DNA of 64,000 nt from CADEFX01 sp963840425 (GTDB lineage Bacteria; Pseudomonadota; Alphaproteobacteria; Rhizobiales; Hyphomicrobiaceae): the NCBI GenBank assembly GCA_963840425.1, contig CAWIYZ010000019.1:62001-126000 (forward strand). The letters run 5' to 3'. A program made the position numbers and the translations under genes. Below, piece after piece: positions 37,207 through 46,762 of this stretch. The notes beneath the pieces were generated by a model. It worked only from the letters and a program-made list of their open reading frames with translations. It did not search any database and was not told where the DNA came from. The first letter of the stretch is position 1; every line of letters begins with the position of its first letter.

Positions 37207-38688
37207 ATGGCCAGGATGACTGCGAACCGTCGCTTCATCGTGCCGAGGTTTCTGCGCAAGGCGATCTGCAAACGGATCGCGCTGCTGCTTGGCGTTGTCC
37301 TGGCGGCCAATGCCACGTCGCTGCCCATTCCGGCGCACGCCCAGGATGCGACACTGTCCTCCACCTACATCACGCCGTTCCCCGAGAATGATACCTACCG
37401 TCTGCAGGTCTACGGCGACAGCCTTGCCGAGGGTCTGACGGCCGGGTTGAACGAAGCCTTTACCGGTGATACCCGGCTGCAGCTGCAGCGTGGGCGCCAT
37501 CCGGTTGCTGGCATATTTCGCAACGAGTTCGACGACGAGCTGCGCACGATCGAAACCAACCTGTCGCGCGTTCCCGTGCACGTTGCCGTGGTCATGGTCG
37601 GCCTCTACGACCGTTATGCTTGGCGTCCGCAGGGCATGCGGCGCATCAATACCGGATCCGACGAGTGGAAGGCCGAGTATGGGCGCCGGGTCGATCGGCT
37701 CATGAAGCTGCTCAAGACGAAGGGGGTTGCGCTCTACTGGGTAGGGCTGCCGATCATGCGCCGGCCGGAAGCCAGCGACGATGCGCAGATGGTCAATGAG
37801 ATCGTGCGCGAGCGCGCTTTGGTCAACGGGCAGAAATTCATCGACACGTTCACGCAGTTCTCCAGCGAGACCGGCACTTTCAGCGCTTATGGCCCGGAGC
37901 TCGACGGCAAGATCCGTCTGCTGCGCGAGGCGGACGGCGCCCACTTCACGCCGGCCGGTTATCGCAAGCTGGCGCACTTCGTCGAGCGAGAGATCAGGCG
38001 CGACCTCAGCCAGGCCCGGTCGGAACGTAATATTCCGCTCGCGGGTGCGGAGGCGGAGCAAAAGCGCATCCGTCCCTCGCGCCCGCCTCCGCCCGTTGCC
38101 AGTGCGCCCGCGGCCGGCGCCAAGGGGGCGCCAACGCCAGGCAAGGATGTCAAGATTCAGTCGGCGACGGTCGACAAGCCGGGCGCCACAGCGCGCGCGG
38201 CAGCGCCCTCCTCGTCGGCGGACGGTTCAGGTCCCGGGGACGTCAAGGCCGACAACACTCGTATCACCCTCAAAGGCGTCGGTGCTGGGGGCAAGGAGGA
38301 AAGCATCGCGGTCGAGATCGTTCGGCCCGCCATTCCTGCCTCCGTGCTGGCGGTGGTGACGCGCAGGGAATCGTCCGATCGCGCCAGCCAGGTCGGCAAC
38401 TCGATAACATCTGAGATTGCGGGCGCCCTGACAGTCATCAGCTCGGTGACGCTGACCACGGACGGCCCAACCGATCGGCGCCGGATGCCGCCAACGCAGA
38501 CGCCTTACTATCGCGCCTTGGTGAAGGGTGAGCGCCTTGCACCCAGGCCCGGTCGCGCTGATGATTTCTCCTGGCCGAAGCTCGACCCGCCGCCGATGGA
38601 CGCGGCTACAGACACGCAGTCGTCATCGCCCTCTGGCGTCACTTTGGTTCCCACCAAGGCGCGCCGGCCGGCGTCGCCGAGCGGTTGA
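37207..38688 (+). CDS. Secreted SGNH/DUF459 family protein
   Basis: 493 residues, start ATG 37207. A signal peptide ends near PIPAHAQD (residue about 46). The SGNH block I is YGDSLAEG (GDS at 70-72), and block V appears as DGAHFTPAG near 240; a VVMVGLYDRYAWR segment lies between. The second half is low-complexity Pro/Ala/Ser-rich (about 275-345), likely a spacer in the envelope, then a tail of unknown fold. DUF459 proteins are linked to periplasmic O-acyl esterase activity, so with the two transglycosylases just upstream a wall-acyl or polysaccharide-acyl substrate is reasonable inference. Confidence 0.82.
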   Translation: MARMTANRRFIVPRFLRKAICKRIALLLGVVLAANATSLPIPAHAQDATLSSTYITPFPENDTYRLQVYGDSLAEGLTAGLNEAFTGDTRLQLQRGRHPVAGIFRNEFDDELRTIETNLSRVPVHVAVVMVGLYDRYAWRPQGMRRINTGSDEWKAEYGRRVDRLMKLLKTKGVALYWVGLPIMRRPEASDDAQMVNEIVRERALVNGQKFIDTFTQFSSETGTFSAYGPELDGKIRLLREADGAHFTPAGYRKLAHFVEREIRRDLSQARSERNIPLAGAEAEQKRIRPSRPPPPVASAPAAGAKGAPTPGKDVKIQSATVDKPGATARAAAPSSSADGSGPGDVKADNTRITLKGVGAGGKEESIAVEIVRPAIPASVLAVVTRRESSDRASQVGNSITSEIAGALTVISSVTLTTDGPTDRRRMPPTQTPYYRALVKGERLAPRPGRADDFSWPKLDPPPMDAATDTQSSSPSGVTLVPTKARRPASPSG

Positions 38689-38724
38689 CACTCGGCGCTT
38701 CGGGCCGTGACCTGTGATTTGGCT

Positions 38725-39111
38725 TTAGCCCTGCGCGGTTTCCACGCGCACCGGGCGCCTGCGTGCACGCTCCCGCTTGGCCGGGTGCTTGATCTTGGCC
38801 GCAACATCGTCGAGCCGGCGCCGCGCCGCCGCAAAGGCGTCGCGTATGACGAGCGACACGTCGGTGCGGGCCTGGTCCACGACGGGCTCGTGGCAGACGA
38901 TCAGGGGCTTCTGGCCGGGCAATCCGATCTCGATCTTGACATGGAAGACCTTGGCGGTGGGCGAGTGCTTGCGCGGCGTCTCGACCACCACGCGCGCATG
39001 CGTGATCCGGTCGAAGTTCTGCTGCAGGCGCTGAAATTTCTCGCGAATGCGCGCCTCGACGGCGTCGCTCCTCTCCAGGCCGTGGAAGGAGATCTCGAGC
39101 GGTGCGCTCAT
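38725..39111 (-). CDS. HPF/RaiA-family ribosome-associated factor
   Basis: 128 residues from ATG 39111. The S30AE fold begins ISFHGLERSDAVEARIREKF, followed by the strand THARVVVETPRKH and FHVKIEIGLPG, then a helix VSLVIRDAFAAARRRLDDVA and a very basic tail. Longer than the 95-residue short HPF but lacking the dimerising C-terminal domain of long HPF. Members hold idle ribosomes in stationary phase. It is not beside rpoN, the usual site, so it may be a second paralogue. Divergent from the glutamine-synthetase-like gene. Confidence 0.85.
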   Translation of the reverse strand: MSAPLEISFHGLERSDAVEARIREKFQRLQQNFDRITHARVVVETPRKHSPTAKVFHVKIEIGLPGQKPLIVCHEPVVDQARTDVSLVIRDAFAAARRRLDDVAAKIKHPAKRERARRRPVRVETAQG

Positions 39112-39284
39112 GGGGCCATCCTTTCCGTTGGTCGCCTTTCAGGTCTTACTTTTTGGACGTGGGGTTGCCTCACGCGTTGATCAAGACGCCTGACTCTAGC
39201 CCGCACTGTCGATCATCGACAGCCCGCAAACGCCGGGCGAAGATGCGCCTGTGCATCGGCGCGAACGGAGGGAGTACGCGAGCC

Positions 39285-40652
39285 ATGGCCGGAAATCTCG
39301 ATTTCGAGGAGCTGAAGAGCGCGGTCAGGGCCGGCAGCGTGGATACGGTGCTCGCCTGCATGGTGGACATGCAAGGCCGTCTGATCGGCAAGCGGTTCCA
39401 GGCGCAATACTTCGTCGATGGAGCACACGAGGAGACACACGGCTGCGACTATTTGCTCGCCAACGACATCGATATGGAGCCGGTACCGGGCTACGCCGCG
39501 GCGAGTTGGCAGAAGGGCTATGGCGATTTCGTCATGAAGCCCGATCTGTCGACACTGCGGCACATTCCCTGGCTCGAGAATACGGCGCTGGTGCTGTGTG
39601 ATGTGCTCGATCACCACCATCACGAGCTGCCGCACAGTCCGCGCGCGATCCTGAAAGCCCAGGTGGAGCGTCTGGCCGAGCGCAAGATGCGCGCCTATCT
39701 CGCGTCCGAGCTGGAGTTCTATCTGTTCGACGAGAGCTTCGAGGCCGCGCACGCCAAGCGCTATCACGACCTGAAAACAGCGGGCTACTACATCGAGGAC
39801 TATCACATCTTCCAGACCACCAAGGAGGAGGGCTTCATGCGCGCGGTCCGCCGCGGGCTGGAGGGCGCTGGCATTCCCGTCGAGAACTCCAAGGGCGAGT
39901 GGGGTCCTGGCCAGGAGGAGATCAACGTGCGCTATGCCGATGCGCTCGACATGGCGGACCGTCACGCGATTCTGAAGAACGGCATCAAGGAGATCGCACA
40001 CGCGCAGGGCAAGGCGGTCACCTTCATGTCGAAGTGGCGTTATGACCTGGCTGGCTCCAGCTCTCATATCCACGCTTCGCTGTGGGACCTGGACGGCAAG
40101 AAGCCGCTGTTCAGGGATACCAAGGGCGAGCATGGCATGTCGGCGCTGATGCGCTCGTTCGTGGCCGGACAGCTCAAGTATGCCGGCGAGGTCACCTACT
40201 TCCTGGCGCCGTACATAAACTCTTACAAGCGCTTCCAGGTCGGCACGTTTGCACCCACCAAGGCGGTGTGGAGCCGCGACAACCGCACGGCTGGCTTCCG
40301 CCTGTGTGGCGAGGGCAGCAAGGCCATCCGTATCGAGTGCCGCATCGGCGGCGCCGACCTCAATCCGTATCTCGCGTTCGCGGCGCTGCTGGCGGCAGGC
40401 CTCGCGGGCGTGGACGAAAAGCTCGAATTGGAGCCGCCGTTCTCGGGCGATGCCTATTTTGGCAGGGAGCTGCCGGAGGTGCCCAAGACGCTGCGCGAGG
40501 CGGCCGAGCTTATGCAAAGCTCCGAGATGTTGCGCAAAGCGCTGGGCAGCGAGGTCGTGGACCACTACGTGCACACCGCCAAGTGGGAGCAGTTCGAGTA
40601 CGACCGCCGCATCACGGACTGGGAATTGATGCGCGGCTTCGAACGGTACTGA
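39285..40652 (+). CDS. Glutamine synthetase-family ligase (GlnA3/PuuA-like)
   Basis: 455 residues from ATG 39285, preceded by GGAGGGAG; an ATG at 39243 would add 14 residues. GS catalytic blocks are present: ASELEFYLFDES (metal Glu), GPGQEEINVRYADAL, GSSSHIHASLWD and RIECRIGGADLNPYLAF with its active-site Arg. The adenylylation Tyr region of canonical GlnA (NLYDLPP) is not seen, so it is unlikely to be the main glutamine synthetase; gamma-glutamylation of an amine is more likely. The following aldehyde dehydrogenase starts seven bases later, as in polyamine or ethanolamine catabolism. Confidence 0.88.
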   Translation: MAGNLDFEELKSAVRAGSVDTVLACMVDMQGRLIGKRFQAQYFVDGAHEETHGCDYLLANDIDMEPVPGYAAASWQKGYGDFVMKPDLSTLRHIPWLENTALVLCDVLDHHHHELPHSPRAILKAQVERLAERKMRAYLASELEFYLFDESFEAAHAKRYHDLKTAGYYIEDYHIFQTTKEEGFMRAVRRGLEGAGIPVENSKGEWGPGQEEINVRYADALDMADRHAILKNGIKEIAHAQGKAVTFMSKWRYDLAGSSSHIHASLWDLDGKKPLFRDTKGEHGMSALMRSFVAGQLKYAGEVTYFLAPYINSYKRFQVGTFAPTKAVWSRDNRTAGFRLCGEGSKAIRIECRIGGADLNPYLAFAALLAAGLAGVDEKLELEPPFSGDAYFGRELPEVPKTLREAAELMQSSEMLRKALGSEVVDHYVHTAKWEQFEYDRRITDWELMRGFERY

Positions 40653-40659
40653 GGGTCGC

Positions 40660-42042
40660 ATGGGAGACGTGATCTGCATCTCGCCGATCGACGGCAGCGA
40701 AGTTGCGCGGCGCAAGACTGCTTCAGCGGCCGAGATTGATGCGGCGCTGTCCGCTGCCCGCAAGGCGCAGGCAGAATGGTCGCGCGTGCCAGTCAAGGAG
40801 CGCGCGGCGGCCATGCTCCGCTTCCTCGAAGCCATGCGCGCGTTGAATGGAGAGATCGTACCGGAGCTGGCGCGGCAGATGGGCCGCCCAGTCCGCTACG
40901 GCGGCGAGTTTCGCTCCTTCGAGGAGCGGGTGACCTACATGGTCGAGATCGCGGAGCAGGCGCTGGCCCCGCTGATGCCGGAGCCCAAGGCCGGGTTCAC
41001 ACGCTACGTCCGCCGCGATCCGCTCGGCGTCATTCTCACGATCGCGCCGTGGAACTATCCGTTTCTGACCGCGGTCAATACTGTGGTGCCGGGTCTGATT
41101 GCTGGCAATGCGGTGATCCTGAAAGCAGCCTCGCAGACCATCCTGACGGGTGAGCGCTTCCAGCAGGCCATGGATCGCGCAGGCGTGCCGAAGGGTTTGT
41201 TCGCTCATCTCGTGCTCGGACACGACGACACGGCGCGCATCCTGTCTGGCGGTCGCGTGGATCACGTGAGCTTCACCGGCTCGGTGGAGGGCGGGCGTGC
41301 CATCGAGCATGCGGCGGCCGGCACATTCACCTCGATCGGCCTGGAGCTCGGCGGTAAGGATCCGGCCTATGTGCGCGCCGATGCGAAGCTCGATCACGCG
41401 GTCGAGAACCTGGTGGATGGTGCGTTCTTCAACTCGGGCCAGAGCTGCTGCGGCGTTGAACGTGTCTATGTGCAAGAAAGCCTCTATGACCGGTTCGTGG
41501 ATGGCTTCGCGGCGCTGACCCGTCAGTACGTGCTCGACGATCCACTACAAGAAGTCACGACGCTCGGACCGATGGTGGCGACGCGCTTCGCCGATGTCGT
41601 GCGCAAGCAGACGGCGGAAGCGGTCAACAAAGGTGCGCGGACGCTGATCGACGCCAGGGCGTTCAAGCGCGACAAGGCCGGCACGCCGTGGCTAGCGCCG
41701 CAGGTGCTGACCGGTGTCGATCACACCATGAGTGTGATGATGGAAGAGAGCTTCGGCCCCGTGGTCGGCATCATGAAGGTGAAGGACGATGCCGAAGCTG
41801 TCCGCCTCATGAACGATTCCCCTTACGGCCTCACTGCGTCGATCTGGAGCGCGGATTTGGAGGCCGCCGAACGCATCGGCACTGAGGTACAGACTGGCAC
41901 GGTCTACATGAACCGCTGCGACTACCTCGATCCCGGATTGGCGTGGACGGGAGTCAAGGATACCGGCCGCGGCGCGTCGCTCTCCCCCATCGGTTACGAG
42001 ATGCTGACCCGGCCCAAGAGCTTCCATCTGCGCCAAATCTGA
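40660..42042 (+). CDS. NAD(P)-dependent aldehyde dehydrogenase
   Basis: 460 residues. Motifs: LTIAPWNYPF and VILKAASQTILTGE for cofactor binding, FTGSVEGGRAIEHAA, catalytic Glu in GLELGGKDPAYV and nucleophilic Cys in NSGQSCCGVERVYV. The SPIDGSEVARRK start resembles succinate-semialdehyde and aminoaldehyde dehydrogenases. Co-transcribed with the GS-like ligase, so it may oxidise the aldehyde formed from a gamma-glutamylated amine. No amine oxidase or gamma-glutamyl hydrolase lies in the window, so the pathway is incomplete here. Confidence 0.92.
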   Translation: MGDVICISPIDGSEVARRKTASAAEIDAALSAARKAQAEWSRVPVKERAAAMLRFLEAMRALNGEIVPELARQMGRPVRYGGEFRSFEERVTYMVEIAEQALAPLMPEPKAGFTRYVRRDPLGVILTIAPWNYPFLTAVNTVVPGLIAGNAVILKAASQTILTGERFQQAMDRAGVPKGLFAHLVLGHDDTARILSGGRVDHVSFTGSVEGGRAIEHAAAGTFTSIGLELGGKDPAYVRADAKLDHAVENLVDGAFFNSGQSCCGVERVYVQESLYDRFVDGFAALTRQYVLDDPLQEVTTLGPMVATRFADVVRKQTAEAVNKGARTLIDARAFKRDKAGTPWLAPQVLTGVDHTMSVMMEESFGPVVGIMKVKDDAEAVRLMNDSPYGLTASIWSADLEAAERIGTEVQTGTVYMNRCDYLDPGLAWTGVKDTGRGASLSPIGYEMLTRPKSFHLRQI

Positions 42043-42173
42043 AGAGCTTGGCCTGCAAGTGCCGCATGTCACGTGCGCGCTGGCATCCAGGCGACATCTC
42101 GGCATGATGCGTGCCAAGATAACACGAAGGGGCCATAGGCCCGCGCCATTCGAGCCAAGGGAAACGCCGCACT

Positions 42174-43229
42174 ATGGTCACCAACATCAAGAAACTGGTC
42201 GTCTTCGAGAAATTCGCCGATCCCATTGCCGAGCGTGCACTCCAGGCGCGTCCGGACATCGATCTCGTGCGGCTGCGCTATGCAGGCAATGAAGCGGAGA
42301 GTTGGAGCGAGTTCTCGCGCACGCACGGCTATCAGATCGGCTCCCGCGTCGAGCTGCGCGAGCCCTGGTTCGGCGATCCAAACCTGATCGCCAAGAGCCC
42401 CAACCTGCTCGCCATCTGTTCGATGGGCGCTGGCTATGACGTCATCGACGTGGATGCCTGCACCAAGGCCGGCGTTATCGTGTGCAACCAGTCGGGCACC
42501 AACAAGGAGGCGGTGGCCGAGCACGCGCTGGGCTTCATGCTGGCGCTATCCAAGAAGATGATTCAGGCCGACCGTGCCATGCGGCGCGAGAAGAACCTCG
42601 ACCGCTTTCTTTTCACCGGCAACGACCTGCTGGGCAAGACGGTCGGCATCATCGGCATCGGCCACATCGGCACACGCGTCTCCGACCTATGCCGCGGCCT
42701 CTTCCGCATGACTGTGCTGGCCTACGATCCGTATCTCACCAGCGAGCAGATTGCCGCGCGCGGTGGCACCAAGGTGGAGCTGGACGAGCTGCTGGAGCGC
42801 TCCGACTACGTGACGATGCACTGCCCGCGCACCGAGGAGACCTTCGGCCTGATCGGGCTCGAGCAGTTCTCGCGCATGAAGCCGACCGCCTATTTCATCA
42901 ACACCTCGCGTGGCGGCACCTACAAGGAGGACGGCCTGGCCGAGGCGCTGCGGCAGAAGAAGATCGCGGGCGCCGGTATCGACGTATTTCTGGAGGAGCC
43001 GCCCCCCACCGATCATGCCCTGATGGCCTTCGACAACGTGATCGTCACGCCGCACCATGCTGGCGCCACACACGAGACGTTGGAGAACATGGCGAAAGCG
43101 ACGGCGGAGCAGTGGATCGATATCCTCGACGGCAAGGTGCCGCCGCGGCTCATCAATCCTCGGGCCTGGCCGAAGTACACCGAGCGTTTCGCATCGGTGT
43201 TGGGATTCAAGCCGGCGGCTTTGGCGTGA
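42174..43229 (+). CDS. D-2-hydroxyacid dehydrogenase (PGDH-like)
   Basis: 351 residues. Rossmann motif IIGIGHIGTRVSDL; catalytic Arg in NTSRGGTYKE, Glu in VFLEEPPPTD and His in TPHHAGATHE. The C-terminus is short, with no ACT domain, so it is not a full serine-pathway PGDH. It lies 131 bases after the aldehyde dehydrogenase and could be a separate unit. Different from the copy at 27001-27975, with long unique segments such as CNQSGTNKEAVAEHALGFML. Confidence 0.9.
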   Translation: MVTNIKKLVVFEKFADPIAERALQARPDIDLVRLRYAGNEAESWSEFSRTHGYQIGSRVELREPWFGDPNLIAKSPNLLAICSMGAGYDVIDVDACTKAGVIVCNQSGTNKEAVAEHALGFMLALSKKMIQADRAMRREKNLDRFLFTGNDLLGKTVGIIGIGHIGTRVSDLCRGLFRMTVLAYDPYLTSEQIAARGGTKVELDELLERSDYVTMHCPRTEETFGLIGLEQFSRMKPTAYFINTSRGGTYKEDGLAEALRQKKIAGAGIDVFLEEPPPTDHALMAFDNVIVTPHHAGATHETLENMAKATAEQWIDILDGKVPPRLINPRAWPKYTERFASVLGFKPAALA

Positions 43230-43250
43230 GGCGCTCTGGCCGGCCCGGGC

Positions 43251-44291
43251 TCATGTCTTTGTTGTCGGGCCGCCCACTTGCCAGGTTATGAATTGCGCGA
43301 TGCTAGGGCTCGTGAGGAGGACGACCACGAGGCGTGCCGTTTGCATCGCCATGACGAACTGCAGATCGACGTTGCTCGACGCGGCTATGATGGCGATGGA
43401 ATCCGCGCCACCCGGACTTGTCGCAAGGTACGCGGTCAAGGGGTCGATGCCCGCTGCGACCAGGATGGCGGCGATGACGCCGCAGATCGCAATGAGGCTC
43501 AAGATGGATACGAGCATCTGCGGCAGCGTGCGCACCGCGTACATGAGTATGGGACGGGTAAAGCGCAGTCCGATGCTCCAGCCGATCAGGGCATAGCTGA
43601 CCGCGAGCAGCCATGGAGGCAGCTCGATGGTCAGCCATCCCAAGCCTTGAAGAATCATGCCGGCGGCAAGTGGCAGCAGCAGTGCTCCCGCAGGTATGTT
43701 GAGCAGTGTTGCGAGCACGGCGCCCACCGCAGCTAGGGCGAGCGTTTTGAGGAACGGCGCCCAGGCCAGGACCGGAAACCAGATGATCTCCGGTGGCGGA
43801 CCAGCGGATTTCGCCGTCCAGATCCTGGCAACCACCGACGCGGCAATGACGACGATGACCACGCGCAAATACTGCATAACGGCCACGAGGCGAGCATCCG
43901 CCCCATAGGCCTCGGACATGAGGATCATCGCAGTCGAGGCGCCGGGTGAGGTTCCCCATATGGCGGTCGTGCCCGGCAGGAAGTTCCAGCGCGCCAGGAG
44001 CCAGCCGAGCACGCTGGTTGCGGCGATCACCGACACGACACCCATCAGGAAGAGCGGCCAGTCCCTGATCAGCTCCTCGACAATGGACAGCGGGATGGTG
44101 TGCCCGATCATGCAGCCGATGATCGACTGCGCGGCGACAAAAGGGTAGCGCGGCACGCGAATGGTGCTTTCGCCGACTCCCACCACGATCGCCGCGATCA
44201 TCGGTCCGATGAGAAGGGCCGCAGGCAGGCGCAGATATTCAGCGATGGCAACGAAGAGAGCCGACAGGAGCAGCAGCAACGCCCATTGCAT
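43251..44291 (-). CDS. AbrB family membrane protein
   Basis: 346 residues with about ten hydrophobic helices in two repeated halves, as in the AbrB family (formerly annotated as ammonia monooxygenase, and distinct from the AbrB transcription factors). First half: LRLPAALLIGPMIAAIVVG and GTSPGASTAMILMSEAYG; second half: IPAGALLLPLAAGMILQG and ATSPGGADSIAIIAASS. The paired SPG motifs are the best family sign. Substrate not known; adjacent to a racemase-family gene on the same strand, which suggests a small carboxylate. Confidence 0.87.
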   Translation of the reverse strand: MQWALLLLLSALFVAIAEYLRLPAALLIGPMIAAIVVGVGESTIRVPRYPFVAAQSIIGCMIGHTIPLSIVEELIRDWPLFLMGVVSVIAATSVLGWLLARWNFLPGTTAIWGTSPGASTAMILMSEAYGADARLVAVMQYLRVVIVVIAASVVARIWTAKSAGPPPEIIWFPVLAWAPFLKTLALAAVGAVLATLLNIPAGALLLPLAAGMILQGLGWLTIELPPWLLAVSYALIGWSIGLRFTRPILMYAVRTLPQMLVSILSLIAICGVIAAILVAAGIDPLTAYLATSPGGADSIAIIAASSNVDLQFVMAMQTARLVVVLLTSPSIAQFITWQVGGPTTKT

Positions 44292-44429
44292 ACCGCGTGT
44301 GCGCCCATTGAGCGGTCCAAGGCGCCAGGGTCTAGTAGGAATGTGCGTGCTCTCCTTCCGGGGTAGCCGTCAGCGCCTGGGATGATGGCATTGAAACGCA
44401 GGCGTGGCTGCAGGCGCTCTGCTGGCGGC

Positions 44430-45080
44430 TCACCGCATGAGACCCTTGAGCTTGGCGATTGCCGCATCCGGGCTCGTCAGCACCGGTTGTGAGGTGATGG
44501 CGCGCACCGCCGGAGCGGCGCGCGAGGTGGAAAATTGGGCCAGCACCAGCGCATCGCAATCCGAGAGTTGAACGGCAGCGTCGGCAACGAGGCGATTGTG
44601 ACGCTCCGCATCGCCGGCACGCAGGTGGGTCATGGCTTCTTCCACCAGCACTGTGCGGATGGTCGCTTTGGGGTTGCGGCGACCGGCTTCCTCGGTGAAC
44701 TCTGCCTCCATGGAGGCAACGGACGCGCGAAAGGTGGCGATCATGCCGATGCGCTTGCCCTTCTCCAGCGCCTGCTCGAACATGGCCTCGTTGGGTTTCA
44801 GCACGGGAATGGGAAGCTTGCGAGCGGCGTTCTCGATGGCCGGACCGAACGCCGAGCACGTGTAGAGGATGGCGTCGGCTCCTGCACCATGCACATATTC
44901 GCCAAGCGCCAGGATGCGCCGTGACATGTCCGCCGTGAGGTCTGTCGTCCTGGCCCGGTCCTGGCTCAGGCTGTCGTCGAGAAGGTTCACGGTCGCGCAG
45001 TCAGGCCAGTCGCGCTTGAAGGCCTCGGCGATCGGGTCGATGGCGACCGGCGTAGCGTGAATAAGGGCAATACGGCGCAC
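44430..45080 (-). CDS. Aspartate/glutamate racemase-family protein
   Basis: 216 residues from GTG 45080 (GGGAG upstream). Start RRIALIHATPVAIDPI is the typical first strand; the first catalytic Cys is in ILYTCSAFGPAIE. The place of the second cysteine reads LVLAQFSTSRAA, without Cys, so two-base racemisation is doubtful and a hydrolase, isomerase or decarboxylase-type reaction is possible. Divergent from the small winged-helix-like gene; it precedes the AbrB gene on the same strand by 138 bases. Confidence 0.85.
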   Translation of the reverse strand: MRRIALIHATPVAIDPIAEAFKRDWPDCATVNLLDDSLSQDRARTTDLTADMSRRILALGEYVHGAGADAILYTCSAFGPAIENAARKLPIPVLKPNEAMFEQALEKGKRIGMIATFRASVASMEAEFTEEAGRRNPKATIRTVLVEEAMTHLRAGDAERHNRLVADAAVQLSDCDALVLAQFSTSRAAPAVRAITSQPVLTSPDAAIAKLKGLMR

Positions 45081-45200
45081 GCGGAGGCTCCCGTTCGCGT
45101 CCAGATTCTGATAACTGTGTCTCAACACAAGTATCGCACAGCCCCGTCCGAGGCTAGCAGTCCGGTCGAGGCAGCCGTCGAGCCATCAAAGGTTACTCCG

Positions 45201-45488
45201 ATGACAAGCACCGTGGATGCTTTGATTCTCGATCTCCTCGAATGGATCGCCGCCGGGCCCAGGTCTTACGAGGAAGTTATGGAAGCATGGCGGACGTCGT
45301 GCCCGCGACTGCCGGTCTGGGAGGATGCCAGCGATCGCGGCTTTGTCGAGCGCGAGCGGTCCGACGGGGAAGGGGTGCGCGTGCTGCTGACGCCGGCGGG
45401 GCGTGAGTTTCTGCGGGCAAACGGACGCGGCCAGCCAAGAGTCCCCTCCATCAGTGCGGCGACGGTCGGCCGACAAGCTCATTCATGA
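45201..45488 (+). CDS. Small winged-helix-like protein
   Basis: 95 residues from ATG 45201. Predicted helix LILDLLEWIAAGPRSYEEVMEAW then CPRLPVWEDASDRGFV and a strand-turn GEGVRVLLTPAGREFLRANG read like a winged helix of the MarR/PadR sort, including the LTPAGREFL wing ending. It overlaps the glycosyltransferase gene on the other strand by 38 bases at its 3' end. Function not assigned; regulator is plausible. Confidence 0.6.
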   Translation: MTSTVDALILDLLEWIAAGPRSYEEVMEAWRTSCPRLPVWEDASDRGFVERERSDGEGVRVLLTPAGREFLRANGRGQPRVPSISAATVGRQAHS

Positions 45489-46680
45489 CCGCGCCGTAGG
45501 CTTCCAGCGAGAATATTCGTGCTGCATCCTCTGCGGCGCGTCGGCCGATGCGTGTGCGCCAGTCGGGATCGCTGCTGAGCCGCCGCAGATTTTCCGCGGC
45601 GTGATCGATGTCCGGCTCGGCCCAACGCAGATCGGGAAAATCGTAGACGCCCTGCGGATCACGTGCGGGCACGAGCCCGTAGCGGACCGGGCAGCCGTTG
45701 TCCGCATCGAGAAAGTCCTCATTGCCGGACCAGTTGGTTGCCACCACCGGCAGCCCGCGCAGCATGGCCTCCGCGGGCACGAGCCCGAACCCCTCTGACC
45801 GGTGCAGCGAGAGCACGGCATCGGCAGACTCATAAAGGGCCTCGATCTCGTGCGGTGGCAGCACGTGGTCGATGTGGCGGATATTGGATTGTCCACCGAT
45901 CGCGGTCTTGAGCGCGGCGCGAGCCCCGGGATAGACATCGAGGTTCGACGATTTGACGATCAGCTCCGCGTTAGCGTCGGCACCGAAGGCCCTGCGGAAC
46001 GCGGCGATACCGGCGCAGGGGTTCTTGCGCGCGAAGCTCGACGCCGCGTTGAAGATCATGAGCACGCGGAAGCGATCTCGGCTGCCGGTCGCCCCTGGAC
46101 GGGCACGCACCGCGAGTGGATGGGGAACGACCCGGATCGGCGGTGCTGGAGCCTTCCGCCGGACTGCCTCGGCCGTGAACCGCGACGGCGCCCAGGCCTG
46201 GTGCACGAACGGAAGGCCACGCCGCCAGTCGGGCGGCACACGTTCCAGCTCCCAGGCCCAAGTGCCGATGATGTGCTTGCTCCGGACGAATGACCGCCCG
46301 AGCTGCAGCAGCGCCAGCGGGACCAGAGGCGCATTGACGTGCAGGATGACCGTCCCAGGCCCGAGGTGGCTGCGAGCATCGGCAACCGCATCATGCGGCA
46401 GGTCGGTCGGCTGCATGTGCTCAGCCGAGATGTCGACGGTGCGCGTATCGTATCCAAGGGCATGGCAGGCCTCGGCGCACAGCCGCGCCAACTCACCCAA
46501 CCCGGAGGCCGTGCGGAAGTAGCCGGCAACAAACACCGGCTGCACCGGCCTCGCGTGTGGATCCGGCCTCGGCGCCAGCCGTGACGACGCATGCAGCAGC
46601 GCTTGGCGCCGCAGCCCGTGCGGAAGCCTCTGCCAGATGTGGCGGTGGACAACCGAGGCCGCGCTTCTCTGCCATGACAT
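45451..46680 (-). CDS. Glycosyltransferase family 4 (GT-B)
   Basis: 409 residues from ATG 46680. C-terminal nucleotide-sugar domain shows FNAASSFARKNPCAGIAAFR, then ADAVLSLHRSEGFGLVPAEA with the E-x7-E motif and GLPVVATNWSGNEDF. The N-terminal acceptor half starts after a basic leader at PVFVAGYFRTASGLGELARL. GT4 enzymes build envelope or exopolysaccharides. Divergent from the GT2 gene with 82 bases between starts, implying shared control. Confidence 0.9.
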   Translation of the reverse strand: MSWQRSAASVVHRHIWQRLPHGLRRQALLHASSRLAPRPDPHARPVQPVFVAGYFRTASGLGELARLCAEACHALGYDTRTVDISAEHMQPTDLPHDAVADARSHLGPGTVILHVNAPLVPLALLQLGRSFVRSKHIIGTWAWELERVPPDWRRGLPFVHQAWAPSRFTAEAVRRKAPAPPIRVVPHPLAVRARPGATGSRDRFRVLMIFNAASSFARKNPCAGIAAFRRAFGADANAELIVKSSNLDVYPGARAALKTAIGGQSNIRHIDHVLPPHEIEALYESADAVLSLHRSEGFGLVPAEAMLRGLPVVATNWSGNEDFLDADNGCPVRYGLVPARDPQGVYDFPDLRWAEPDIDHAAENLRRLSSDPDWRTRIGRRAAEDAARIFSLEAYGAVMNELVGRPSPH

Positions 46681-46762
46681 TCCGCGGCACCTATCGGATT
46701 ATCGTGCGAGACGGAAGCCTGCACGGTGCGGGCTTGGATCTAGGCGACCTCCGCTCCCCGCC

